From the NCBI GenBank assembly GCA_023382675.1, contig JAHDWN010000044.1, forward strand, positions 1 through 54,063: DNA of 54,063 bases, given 5' to 3'. The DNA is from Anaerolineae bacterium. GTDB taxonomy: Bacteria > Chloroflexota > Anaerolineae > Aggregatilineales > Phototrophicaceae. This document shows positions 25,182 through 34,249 of this stretch, piece after piece. Position 1 is the first letter of the stretch, and each line of letters begins with the position of its first letter. The translations under genes were made by a program, and so were the position numbers. The notes under the pieces are model-generated. The model saw only the letters and a list, made by a program, of their open reading frames with translations. It did no database searches and was not told where the DNA came from.

Positions 25182-26069
25182 TTAACCCTCCAGCGCCATC
25201 GCTTCCGAAGGTTCCGTCAGTCCATATATATCCGGACTGATTTCATAGGCGTGTGCTTCCAGCGCGAGCGCCTCGGCCCGTATCGCTTCCAGTGCATCGG
25301 GGTCAAGCACTCCATACTCGACCAACTCCAATTCTTCTTGAGTTGCGTCTGCACCTCTCCAGCTCGTTCGAATGTTCCCGACACTTCGAGCATAATATTT
25401 GAGCTGGTAGGCGTCCGGCTCCGACTCGCTTGTTTCAGCAATCACCAGAACGTCTTCGTAACAATCCACAGGCACACAAACTTCCTGGCCCACCTGATCA
25501 ACCCGTCCGCGATCCGTCCAATCGACAGCGGGGGCAAACCCTTGCATGATACTGGGTGTCCCCAATTGGGGATCAGCCAGCATTTTTACGCCGGGCAATG
25601 CATCCTCGACCCCCGCTATCCAGGTGGGTGCCACGACAAATTCGCCGTTCTCATATTCCTCCGGATGCTCACCAAAATACCACACGTTGCCGTCGTCATC
25701 CTGCGCGTAAAAGGCGATCTCTTTTTCGACCACCTCGTCATCGCTGATGTCGACTATCCAGGCGACAACCGTGTTCACGCCTTCAATCCGTTTTATCAGG
25801 TCGGTAACAGTGAATTCAATCCTATGTGGGATTTCTTCGCCATCTTCCACTGTGATCCCCTCAAAGGCCGAAAAGGTACCTGGCTGCATGGGGTGCCATG
25901 CGTTGTCAATGGTGCTCGAATTGCTAAAATTCTCTGGAAGGAAATCCACAAACATGACTTCAGACGACTCGTCAGCGGCGGCATCTGACTGGCTGTGGAC
26001 ATGCGCGGCAGTAGCAACCATCAGCATGAACACGATTGTCGTTAACCAAACTCTCCAAAAACGACGCAT
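25182..26069 (-). CDS. Secreted protein of unknown function
   Basis: From ATG 26069 (AAAGGAG about 9 bases upstream; an in-frame start at 26096 is less likely) the product has 295 residues. A signal peptide is evident (MRRFWRVWLTTIVFMLMVAT, then AAHVHSQS). The mature part is acidic. It holds WHPMQPGTFSAFEG, a segment about an unstated interaction (VVAWIVDISDDEVVEKEIAF), the sequence NVWYFGEHPEEYENGEF, and one Cys pair in EVCVPVDCYEDVLVIAET. The phrase YYARSVGNIRT near the C-terminus resembles the 'arrives-at-conclusion' strand of a small secreted beta-barrel family common in soil bacteria, but I cannot name it. It is monocistronic, between a terminator hairpin and the RND operon. No function assigned. 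Confidence 0.75.
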   Translation of the reverse strand: MRRFWRVWLTTIVFMLMVATAAHVHSQSDAAADESSEVMFVDFLPENFSNSSTIDNAWHPMQPGTFSAFEGITVEDGEEIPHRIEFTVTDLIKRIEGVNTVVAWIVDISDDEVVEKEIAFYAQDDDGNVWYFGEHPEEYENGEFVVAPTWIAGVEDALPGVKMLADPQLGTPSIMQGFAPAVDWTDRGRVDQVGQEVCVPVDCYEDVLVIAETSESEPDAYQLKYYARSVGNIRTSWRGADATQEELELVEYGVLDPDALEAIRAEALALEAHAYEISPDIYGLTEPSEAMALEG

Positions 26070-26205
26070 CACATTCTCCTTTGATTGAAGCGGCACGAAG
26101 TATCAGGCGTCAAAGAGCATTCTTGAATGAAGCTGGGTCAAATTCAGGGACTTGACTCGCCGCCGTTATGTTCGTCTCAAAACTTCAAACCGCAATAACG
26201 AACGA

Positions 26206-26255
26206 TCATCAAAATCGCGGTTGAACCACTGATGGCTTTCCCGCGATTTTGATGA
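26206..26255. terminator. Perfect 15 bp inverted repeat after the RND operon
   Basis: TCATCAAAATCGCGG and its exact reverse complement are separated by 20 bases. The stem is GC-rich at the loop end and has AAAA/TTTT within its outer half. It lies 67 bases beyond the stop of the last RND gene and upstream of the secreted-protein gene, so it probably ends the RND transcript. Confidence 0.65.
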
Positions 26256-26322
26256 ACAACGCTAGGAAGGGTTTGACACGCTTCTGTCGATTGGCGTTTT
26301 CAATACCCCATCGCTAGCTCGC

Positions 26323-29300
26323 TCAAGATGCCTGTGGCGCACCATGCACTTCTACATGATGATCGCGTCGTCTACCGAAGCGCAGGTAGAGTGTCGGTAT
26401 CACAAACAGGTTGAGCAATGTTGAAGTCACCAGGCCGCCCAGGATGACGATAGCCATCGGGTGTTCGATCTCATGACCCGGAATACTGCCAGCGATCACC
26501 AGCGGCACCAACGCCAACCCAGCGGTCAATGCCGTCATCATGATCGGAGCGATACGTTCGCGCGACCCGCGAAGAATAAGCTGCGGGCCAAAGGTTTCGC
26601 CTTCAAAGTCCTCAAGATGCTGGTAATGGCTGATCAGCATGATGCCATTTCGGGCAGCGACGCCTAAGATCGTGAGGAAGCCTACCAGTGAGCCGAGTGA
26701 AAGAATGCCACCACTGGCGAAGTACGCCGCCAGGATGCCGCCCACCAAGGCCATCGGTAGACTCAGGAAGGACATGACTGCCAGACGCAAACTGCCAAGG
26801 GATACCCGCAGAAGCGCGAAGATAACCAGCGCGGCAACAATTCCGGCGACCAGGATGCGCTGCTGGGCGGCTTCTCGTTCCGCGTATTCTCCCAGGAGCT
26901 CAGGGTGGTACCCGTGCGGAAACTCAACCTGTGTGAGCGCCTGTTTGACATCGCCCACGACTGAGCCCAGATCCCGCCCAACCACCTCAGCTTCGACGTT
27001 GATACGTCGAGCCAGATTCTCACGATTGATGGCGTTCGGAGCTGGAGCGATGCGCACATCGGCCACCTCCGACAGAGGCACCTGGCCGCCGCTCGGCGTG
27101 TCAATCCGCAGGTCGTAGAGGCTCGTCATGCTTACACGGTTTTCTGGAAGGCTCCACACATTCACGTCATATGTCCGGTTGGACGTGTGAATATCACCGA
27201 CCTCCCAGCCTGCGATCAGGTAGGCCGCGGCGCGCCGAACGTCACCCGGACTCAGGCCATAGCGTTCAGCCGCAGCAAGATTCACCTCAATCTCTATTTG
27301 TGGAATGTCTACCAGGAATTCCACATGGAGGTCAGTGATACCCTCGATTTCCGCGAGTTTCGCCTCTACCTCATTCGCCTTGGCTCGGAGTACGTTGAGA
27401 TCTTCACCGTAGATACGAATGACGATCGGATGGCTTGAGCCGGTCAGCACCTCTCTGATTCGCTCCTTCAGGTAGGTCTGAACGTCACGATAAAGCCCGG
27501 GATAGCCGTCTACAAGTTCCTGCACACTGGCGAGAGTCTGGTCGTAGTCAACCGAAGGATCGACGCTGATCCAGTTCTCACCGAAGTAGATACCGTAGAC
27601 CTCGTCCATCAACAGGGCTTGTCCAATGTGCGAGCCGCAGTTGCGCACCCCCGGAATTGTCCTTAATTCTTGACAGGCCAGGGTCGAGATACGAACCATT
27701 TCAGGATGCGACGTGCCTGGTTTGGTCAGCCAGTGCATCAGGAAATCCCGTTCCTTGAACGACGGGAGGAGTTCCTGACCGAGCAATGGCCAGATCAAGA
27801 TGCCCAACACCAGGATAACGACAGAAGTCGCGTAGGCCAGAGATGGCACTTTCAGGCTTCGCGACAGCAATGCGTGGTAGATACGGTGCAGCGGCGGCAC
27901 GATCGGTGACAGGCGGTCACGAATCGGAGCAGCAGACAGGAGAATCATGATGAGCGCCGGCGTAACCGTCAACGCGATCAGTGGGGATACGAGCGTCGCC
28001 ACCACATATGCCTGGGCAAGCGGACGGAAGAATGCGCCGGACAGGCCTTCCAGGAAGAAGACCGGCACCAGGGCACTCATTTCGATCAACGAGGCGTTGA
28101 CAATCGCGCTGCGCACTTCAAGCGATGCATCGAGGACGATGTTCACTGTCGGCACTTTGCTCCCCGCCTGGCGAAATTGCCGGAGGCGGCGCACGATGTT
28201 CTCCACATCGACGATGGCGTCATCGACCACGGCGCCGATGGCGATCACCAGCCCTGCTAAAACCATCACGTTCAGGGTCGTCCCAAACAGCGAGAGAATG
28301 AGCAGGGTGACCACCATCGTCAGCGGGATGATCGTGGCGCTGATGAGCGCGATACGCCAGTCCCAGAGGAATACCAACAGCACCACCACAACGAGACCAG
28401 CGCCGATGAACAACGAACTGACCAGGTTTTCGAGCGCCAGTTCGATGAAAGTCGCCGGACGGAAGATGGTGGTATCGATGTCTATCCCGGGAAGGCCGGG
28501 TCTCATATCCTCAATAGCGGCTTCTACTCCGTGCGTCACCGCCACCGTGTTGGCCCAGGGGAACTTTTCAACGATGAGCAGCAGACCGGGGCCATCGTTG
28601 ATGACGGCATCGCCGATCATGGGCCAGGTACCACGTTCTATGGTGGCAATGTCACTGAGTCGCAGCGCAGTGCCGTCATCTTTCAGCTCATCGTTCACTG
28701 GTATGTGTATTAGGTCAGACGGCTGCGAAATGGACGCGACGTGCCGAATGGGAATTAGTTGATTGGGAGTCTCAAGGAACCCACCAGTACCAACTTCCGA
28801 TCCATTTGAATATTGGATCAAACCAACGTCCAGAGCATCAGATGTGACCTGAATCACGTCGTCAACCGATACGCCATACTCCGCTAGCAGCTCCGAATTG
28901 ACCTGAACCAGCGGTATGTCAATCTGCTCGCCCCAGATGGCCACATTCGCCACACCAGGTACGCGCAGTAGCTCCTGTCTGATCTTCCAGTAGGTGATCA
29001 TGGACAGATCGATTACGGACAGCTCTTCCGACGAGATCCCAATCTTGATCGTGCGCGCAGTGGACGAAAGAGGCGGCAGCATAAAAGGTGGTGCGGCCCA
29101 GGTTGGCAACGTCGGCGTGACCAGTGACAGACGCTCCTGGACCAACTGCCGCGCCTCCATCAAGTCGGTTCCCTGGTCGAAGATGAGGAGGATTGACGAC
29201 AACTGCTCAACCGATTTGGAGCGCATGATGTCAAGTCCTGGAAGCCCATTAAACACCTGTTCCATCGGAATGGTGACCAGGGCTTCCACCTCACCAGCCG

Positions 29301-29475
29301 ACAGACCAAGGCTTGGTGTCTGAATTTCGACCCGTGGCGGTGCGAACTCGGGGAATACATCCACCGGGATGGTGCGGATCGCAGCGATGCCAAAGATCAT
29401 CAGCACCGCACCAACAAAGACCACCAGGTATCGGAATCTCAGGCTGGTTGCAACAATCCATTGCATTTCACTCAT
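26323..29475 (-). CDS. RND-family efflux transporter (heavy-metal/CusA-like), second copy
   Basis: The 1050-residue protein has the standard RND plan: 12 membrane segments in two halves and two large extracytoplasmic loops. Membrane segment 4 carries the charged proton-relay motif [19 protein letters not shown]. The N-terminus reads RFRYLVVFVGAVLMIFGIAA, followed by VFPEFAPPRVEIQTPSLGLS, which is characteristic of the CusA/CzcA (HME) group. It overlaps the adaptor gene by 4 bases (ATGA). It exports metal ions or another solute using the proton gradient. A second, non-identical RND protein precedes it in the same operon, so the two could form a heteromeric pump as MdtBC does. No outer-membrane channel gene is present, as expected for a single-membrane cell. 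Confidence 0.9.
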   Translation of the reverse strand: MSEMQWIVATSLRFRYLVVFVGAVLMIFGIAAIRTIPVDVFPEFAPPRVEIQTPSLGLSAGEVEALVTIPMEQVFNGLPGLDIMRSKSVEQLSSILLIFDQGTDLMEARQLVQERLSLVTPTLPTWAAPPFMLPPLSSTARTIKIGISSEELSVIDLSMITYWKIRQELLRVPGVANVAIWGEQIDIPLVQVNSELLAEYGVSVDDVIQVTSDALDVGLIQYSNGSEVGTGGFLETPNQLIPIRHVASISQPSDLIHIPVNDELKDDGTALRLSDIATIERGTWPMIGDAVINDGPGLLLIVEKFPWANTVAVTHGVEAAIEDMRPGLPGIDIDTTIFRPATFIELALENLVSSLFIGAGLVVVVLLVFLWDWRIALISATIIPLTMVVTLLILSLFGTTLNVMVLAGLVIAIGAVVDDAIVDVENIVRRLRQFRQAGSKVPTVNIVLDASLEVRSAIVNASLIEMSALVPVFFLEGLSGAFFRPLAQAYVVATLVSPLIALTVTPALIMILLSAAPIRDRLSPIVPPLHRIYHALLSRSLKVPSLAYATSVVILVLGILIWPLLGQELLPSFKERDFLMHWLTKPGTSHPEMVRISTLACQELRTIPGVRNCGSHIGQALLMDEVYGIYFGENWISVDPSVDYDQTLASVQELVDGYPGLYRDVQTYLKERIREVLTGSSHPIVIRIYGEDLNVLRAKANEVEAKLAEIEGITDLHVEFLVDIPQIEIEVNLAAAERYGLSPGDVRRAAAYLIAGWEVGDIHTSNRTYDVNVWSLPENRVSMTSLYDLRIDTPSGGQVPLSEVADVRIAPAPNAINRENLARRINVEAEVVGRDLGSVVGDVKQALTQVEFPHGYHPELLGEYAEREAAQQRILVAGIVAALVIFALLRVSLGSLRLAVMSFLSLPMALVGGILAAYFASGGILSLGSLVGFLTILGVAARNGIMLISHYQHLEDFEGETFGPQLILRGSRERIAPIMMTALTAGLALVPLVIAGSIPGHEIEHPMAIVILGGLVTSTLLNLFVIPTLYLRFGRRRDHHVEVHGAPQAS

Positions 29476-29921
29476 TTTCCGACTCCGGTGTCAATACCGT
29501 ACAGTTCGGCGACGCCAACAGTCGCAACGAGGGTGCCCACGGGCGGCCCATCATCAAGCACGACCAGATCGCCGTTGATGCGGTCAATGCTGATCACCTC
29601 TCGAACAAAGGTCAGAGGCGCAGAGCTAACGTAGATCCAGGTCTCCCCATTCAGGCCATAGATGATCGCAGAGTACGGGATGACCCTTCGGGTCGCTCCA
29701 TTTACCACTTCCTCACTAACTTCAGCTGTCTGAATATCGAGCCGTTCGGCGGCACGTTCGGTCAAGGCGACGCGATTGAATTCCGATCCGTCGACTTTTT
29801 CGACGCGTGCAGGTTCTTCATGCTCGACCGCTGTGGTTGTTTGTGCCGGCGCACATGCCACAATCTGAATGCCAACCAGGACAAGGACAATCGCACAGAT
29901 CAGGCGTTTATTGCGGTGCAT
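29472..29921 (-). CDS. Short lipoprotein, RND adaptor-like (no coiled-coil hairpin)
   Basis: From ATG 29921 (GGAGGG 8-9 bases upstream) the product has 149 residues. A signal sequence with a lipobox (IQIVAC, about Cys23) is followed by a beta-rich segment. RVIPYSAIIYGLNGETWIYV and FVREVISIDRINGDLVVLDD match the last beta domains of HlyD/CusB adaptors, the part that contacts the pump. The lipoyl and alpha-hairpin regions of a normal adaptor, which reach an outer-membrane channel, are absent. The small size fits a cell without an outer membrane. It lies between the two RND genes and is probably an accessory subunit of both. Family placement is by resemblance, so moderate. Confidence 0.7.
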   Translation of the reverse strand: MHRNKRLICAIVLVLVGIQIVACAPAQTTTAVEHEEPARVEKVDGSEFNRVALTERAAERLDIQTAEVSEEVVNGATRRVIPYSAIIYGLNGETWIYVSSAPLTFVREVISIDRINGDLVVLDDGPPVGTLVATVGVAELYGIDTGVGK

Positions 29922-29971
29922 TCCAACTTCCCTCCGCTTCAGGCAGTTAATACGGTCAGAATTCATCGAGA

Positions 29972-32900
29972 CTAGTCTCCCCCAACACCGGGCTGCGTGA
30001 TGAGCTGCGGCATTGCCTCAGGCACGACTTCAAACCCAAATCGCAGGTACAAGGGGGGGAGGATGAACAGATTGAACAATGTTGAGGTTACCAACCCGCC
30101 CAGAATGACGACCGCCATCGGGTTCAATAACTCGTTACCGGCAACACTGCCGTACAGCACCAGCGGGATGAGGGCAACGCCGGTTGCCAGCGCCGTCATA
30201 ACGATCGGTGCCATTCGGTCTGCTGCGCCGCGCAAAACGAGCTCTTGCCCAAAGGGCACGCCATCATATCGCGCCAGGTGCTGGAAGTGGTTGACCAGCA
30301 AGATGCAGTTGCGTACCGCGATAGCCAGCACGGCCAGGAAACCAAAGAGTGAGCCAATCGAGAGCGTGCCGCCGGTGGTGAGGTACGCTATCAGTACTGC
30401 ACCGGCTTGCGCAGCCACGGGCAAGGTCAAGACGGTGAGAAATGCCAGGCGCCAGCTATTGAAGCATGCTTGCAGCAGCAGCAGGCTTCCGATCACCAGT
30501 GTGGCAACGACTCCCACCATGAGCTGCTGAGAGGACTGCTGTTCAAGAGACCCTGCAATTATCTCCGCGTGGTATTCGAGCGGGAACTCAACCTCGCCGA
30601 GTCTCGACTCGATGTCGGCAGCTACCGCACTGAGTGATCGTCCTTCAACCGAGGCAACAACATCGGCGTAACGCGAGACGGCGTCACGTCGAATGATGAT
30701 CGGAGTCGGCGCGATTCGCACGTCAGCAACATCACCCAGCCGTACCTGGTCGCCATTGGGCGTGTCGATTAGCAGTTCCTGGATGTCCGTGAGATTGTGG
30801 CGTATTTCAGGCGCACCCCAGACGACCACATCGAACACCTTCTGTTCTTCGTAGAGATCGCCGACACGCAGGCCAGACAATAACGTCGTCGCCGCCCGGC
30901 GCACATCACCCGGCAGGATGCTGTGGCGTTCAGCCGCCTCAAGGTCTACCTGGATTTCAACTTGTGGGCGTTCCTCTGGCAGCGCAGCCTGCACGTCAAC
31001 AACGCCGTCGATCCCGGAGACAATTTGGCTCACTTCCTGCGCTTTCTCGCGCAGCACGCCCAGATCATGGCCATAGACGCGAACGACCATATCCTGTTCG
31101 GTACCGACCAGCGCCTCATCAAGTCGTTCAGGTTGGAACGCCTGGACATCGCGAAGCAGCCCGGGGTAACCGTCAATCACTTCCTCGATCTGAGCCACGG
31201 TCGCCGCATAGTCGGCTGCAGGGTCGAGGTTGATCCAGAGTTCACCTGAATTGATGGCAACCACCTGGTCGCCCGTAATCGCGCGCCCTACGTGGGACCC
31301 AACGTTACGAACACCGGGAATGGATCGCAATTCGGCAATAGCTTGTGACATCGTCCGGATCATGGCTGCGCGTGACGTGCCGGGCGCCCCCTCCCATTGC
31401 ACGCGCAGATCTGTTTGCCTGAATTCCAGTTGCAATGACCGGTTCAGGGCCGGCAGCACGAGGAGACCAATCAGCACAATCGCGCCGGCGACGATGAGCG
31501 CGCGCGTTGGCGAGTGAATCGTTCGCTTGAGAATGCTTGTGTAAATGCGCTTGAACGCATTCACAAGCGGGGATTCCCAGCGACCAACGGGCGCATTTGC
31601 CAACAGAATCAGACTCAGTGCCGGGGTGACAATCAGTGCCACAAACAGAGATGTGACGATCGCCACAATGTAGGAGATGGCTAGCGGTCTGAAGAAGGTG
31701 CCAGACAAGCCCGGCAAGACGAACACCGGCACGACAGCCAGCAAGATGATAAACGTCGCGTAGAGAATGGGGCCGCGCATTTCCATCGCGGCTTCCAGGG
31801 CAGTAGACAGGGCACTTTGCTCGATACCCTGTGCGCGACGTTCGCGCAGACGCCGGGCGATGTTCTCAACATCGACTATGGCGTCATCGATGATGACACC
31901 GAGAGCGATGACCAACCCTGCCAGGGCCATCGTATTGAAGGTAGCTCCGGTCAGGTAGAGCACGAAAACGGCCGTGATCAGTGAGATCGGGATCACCACA
32001 ATACTGATCAACGCCGTACGCCAGCTAAAGAAGAAGGCTATCAGAACGATCAGTACGAGAGCGCCACCGACAAGCACCGCTGTCGAAAGGTTCCCGATCG
32101 CCTGCTCGATGTAGTTCGCGGGTCGGAAGATGTTCGTGTCAATTTCGATGCCGGCCAGACCGGGCCGCATCGCGTCGAGGGCTTCTTCCACACCACGGGT
32201 CACGTCGAGCGTATTGGTGCCCGGGAAGACTTCGACCACCAACAAGAGGCCGGCGCCATCATTCAGGAGGGCATCACCGATAAGTGGCTGATGATCTGCG
32301 ACGATGTTGGTCACATCACCTAGACGCAAAGGGCCTTCGGTATCGACCACTGGCACTTGGGCCAGGTCTTCGGGTGACGTGATGGGCAAGATGTGCTGAA
32401 TGCCGAGACGCTGGTTCGGAGTATCGATCCATCCGGCGGTACCCGGGCTTGACGATTTCAAGTAGCTTAAGGGTGAAACCCACAATGCTTCCCCAGTCGT
32501 CTCGATGATTTGATCGAGCGTGACGTCGTTGGCGTGCAAGCGCTCCGGATCGACCTGCACCTGGAGCTGCCAGTCGCGCCTGCCCCAAATAGACACGTTG
32601 GCGACACCTGGAACGCCCATCAAGCGTGGTTGAACCGTCCAGCGGGCAAGGACGGACATGTCGATCAGGGAGAGTTCGGTCGACGACAGGCCGATGGTCA
32701 TGACGCGGTTGGTGGCCGACAACGGCTGAAGCATCACAGGCGGCTGCGACACATTCGGCAGCGCGTGCGCCTGTGTCAGGCGTTCCTGCACCATCTGCCG
32801 CGCACGTATCGGATCAGTGCCTGGCTCGAAAATCATCTCAATCGACGACAACCCGTTGACCGACTCGGAACGAATCGCGTCAAGCCATGCCACCCCATTC

Positions 32901-33118
32901 AGCAGGTCCGCCTCCATGGGAACCGTGATCAGGGCTTCAACTTCTTCAGCAGACAGCCCCAGTGCTTCAGTCTGAACTTGGACGACAGGTGGGCCAAATT
33001 CGGGAAAGACAGCAACTGGCATAGCACCCAATTGCGAAATGCCGAAGATGATCAAAGCTGCCGCAAGAACAACTGCAAGAAAACGAATTTGTAGAGACTT
33101 GTTGATGATCCAACGCAT
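29972..33118 (-). CDS. RND-family efflux transporter (heavy-metal/CusA-like), first copy
   Basis: Start ATG 33118 is chosen because GAGGAGG lies 9 bases upstream; the frame is open to 33145. The 1048 residues have the RND layout with [20 protein letters not shown] near the N-terminus and the relay motif [19 protein letters not shown] in membrane segment 4. The C-terminal half has [20 protein letters not shown], where NC replaces the usual NG. It resembles the downstream RND protein over its whole length, but the two have clearly diverged, so they are old paralogues. It is first in the RND-adaptor-RND operon. A dyad (33,251-33,275) upstream could be its operator. Confidence 0.9.
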   Translation of the reverse strand: MRWIINKSLQIRFLAVVLAAALIIFGISQLGAMPVAVFPEFGPPVVQVQTEALGLSAEEVEALITVPMEADLLNGVAWLDAIRSESVNGLSSIEMIFEPGTDPIRARQMVQERLTQAHALPNVSQPPVMLQPLSATNRVMTIGLSSTELSLIDMSVLARWTVQPRLMGVPGVANVSIWGRRDWQLQVQVDPERLHANDVTLDQIIETTGEALWVSPLSYLKSSSPGTAGWIDTPNQRLGIQHILPITSPEDLAQVPVVDTEGPLRLGDVTNIVADHQPLIGDALLNDGAGLLLVVEVFPGTNTLDVTRGVEEALDAMRPGLAGIEIDTNIFRPANYIEQAIGNLSTAVLVGGALVLIVLIAFFFSWRTALISIVVIPISLITAVFVLYLTGATFNTMALAGLVIALGVIIDDAIVDVENIARRLRERRAQGIEQSALSTALEAAMEMRGPILYATFIILLAVVPVFVLPGLSGTFFRPLAISYIVAIVTSLFVALIVTPALSLILLANAPVGRWESPLVNAFKRIYTSILKRTIHSPTRALIVAGAIVLIGLLVLPALNRSLQLEFRQTDLRVQWEGAPGTSRAAMIRTMSQAIAELRSIPGVRNVGSHVGRAITGDQVVAINSGELWINLDPAADYAATVAQIEEVIDGYPGLLRDVQAFQPERLDEALVGTEQDMVVRVYGHDLGVLREKAQEVSQIVSGIDGVVDVQAALPEERPQVEIQVDLEAAERHSILPGDVRRAATTLLSGLRVGDLYEEQKVFDVVVWGAPEIRHNLTDIQELLIDTPNGDQVRLGDVADVRIAPTPIIIRRDAVSRYADVVASVEGRSLSAVAADIESRLGEVEFPLEYHAEIIAGSLEQQSSQQLMVGVVATLVIGSLLLLQACFNSWRLAFLTVLTLPVAAQAGAVLIAYLTTGGTLSIGSLFGFLAVLAIAVRNCILLVNHFQHLARYDGVPFGQELVLRGAADRMAPIVMTALATGVALIPLVLYGSVAGNELLNPMAVVILGGLVTSTLFNLFILPPLYLRFGFEVVPEAMPQLITQPGVGGD

Positions 33119-33247
33119 CGCTCCAGACCTCCTCTTTGGCTGCATTGCAAACCTGGACTCGGAACCGATCTGAGTATTTGACCGGCTTCAGCGAGATGAG
33201 AGCGTGGTGCGTGGTGTCCTATTTGGATGGTCGCGACTGGCCGACTA

Positions 33248-33280
33248 TTGACCTTGCCTCCCCTTTTAGCAAGGTATGCT
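33248..33280. promoter_or_regulatory. Dyad ACCTTGC-N11-GCAAGGT upstream of the RND operon
   Basis: Perfect 7 bp arms lie at 33,251-33,257 and 33,269-33,275. On the plus strand they are framed by TTGACC and TATGCT, 21 bases apart, which recalls MerR/CueR-type promoters. On the minus strand TTGCTA and AATAGT are 17 bases apart and would serve the RND operon. The rest of the 33,119-33,432 gap shows nothing. Confidence 0.4.
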
Positions 33281-33432
33281 CTGTGTCGGAACGGGCCAGT
33301 CGTTGCGATGGAAGGCTGCGATGAATAGCGCTGCACCTACCATGCGACTTGTTTGATGGGCTACTCCTTTCTTCGTCAGCAGAGTGTATGGTCGCTGGAT
33401 TTGGACGTCTGCCAATAGCGATGACGACCGCA

Positions 33433-33918
33433 TCATGACGATGGATAGTTATGCTGTGCCAAAAGACGTTCAGCAAAAGTGAGTTCGACGGATTGCCCGC
33501 AAGCGCCTGGGCCTTGCTGAACTCCACCGCTGGGGTTCACGCTAGGATACGCTCTGACTGAAACCACTTTCCTCTTAAGCTGGGCGCGTCGAAATAAAAG
33601 AGGAGGATGCCCCAGATTGCCAGGCAAACTATTGACAACACTCACACTGTTGCGTTCTGGAAGCCGGTGAACGGTTGTAACGGTGGAAACGAAAAACCGT
33701 TTCCAGGCTCTGTGGATTGTGCTCAAAGCGTCGGCGACGGTGGTTGCCGATTCTCTCGAAACAAAAGCCTTTTTGAGGCGTTTCGAGAGTGGCGGGACGT
33801 TCTGGACTTCGTACTTCGTGGCTATGAGGATGGACAACGATGCATTAATGTGCTGTGAATCAAGTCCGTTGGCTCGAACGTCAGGTATCCTCCCGTCGCC
33901 CACCATCTGGTAGGGCAT
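33433..33918 (-). pseudogene. Decayed 5' fragment of the GT2 glycosyltransferase gene at 38,449
   Basis: The first 58 residues closely follow the N-terminus of the intact glycosyltransferase: VGDGRIPDVRAN against VGDGRAPDVRAN, and VQNVPPLSKRLKKA against AQNVLPLLKRLESA. Homology then breaks and appears to resume after deletions (GNLGHPPLLFRRAQ against GDLQHPPELIPQLLQ). The residues of the nucleotide-sugar site are lost (ATKYE for PTKNE), and the catalytic remainder is missing. Similarity continues upstream of the ATG, including a CAGGAA..GGGG ribosome-binding region and paired TTTTTAGG/TTGTTAGG repeats. It is therefore a duplicated and inverted promoter plus 5' end, now non-functional as an enzyme. 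Confidence 0.75.
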
Positions 33919-34249
33919 GGCGAGACCCCCCTGGTTTCCTGACTTGCAAGGGCTTACGCAGCTTCACACCAGAACCTAAAAATTTTTTATGTGTATTTTA
34001 ATTGTTATTGTATCTTTCAAGGTTTACCTAACAAATGCCTAAAAATATCGCCACATTAGGTTATAGATTTGTAACAAAATTAGTCGACAAGATGTGTTTG
34101 TTAACAACACAATGTCATGGGACAACGTTACAGACGCTGAACAACTTTTTATTAACTATCGACTTAGGTAGTTCGCGCTTTTTGCCTCTCTCCGTCTGCA
34201 GAGGCGGCAGTTTGGCGCAGGTTATAGACATCGGCTAAATGCAGGTACA
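33919..34249. other. AT-rich non-coding stretch with duplicated promoter region
   Basis: On the minus strand TTTTTAGG (34,045-34,038) and TTGTTAGG (34,034-34,027) repeat with an 11-base period, and a further TTTTTAGG lies at 33,982-33,975. The arrangement matches the region 38,309-38,380 in front of the intact glycosyltransferase. A 67-codon plus-strand frame here has no ribosome-binding site and is not called. Confidence 0.6.

Noticed and set aside
34035-34238. 67-codon plus-strand frame before the metallophosphoesterase gene end
   Set aside because: It overlaps the duplicated promoter repeats and has no ribosome-binding site or family resemblance.
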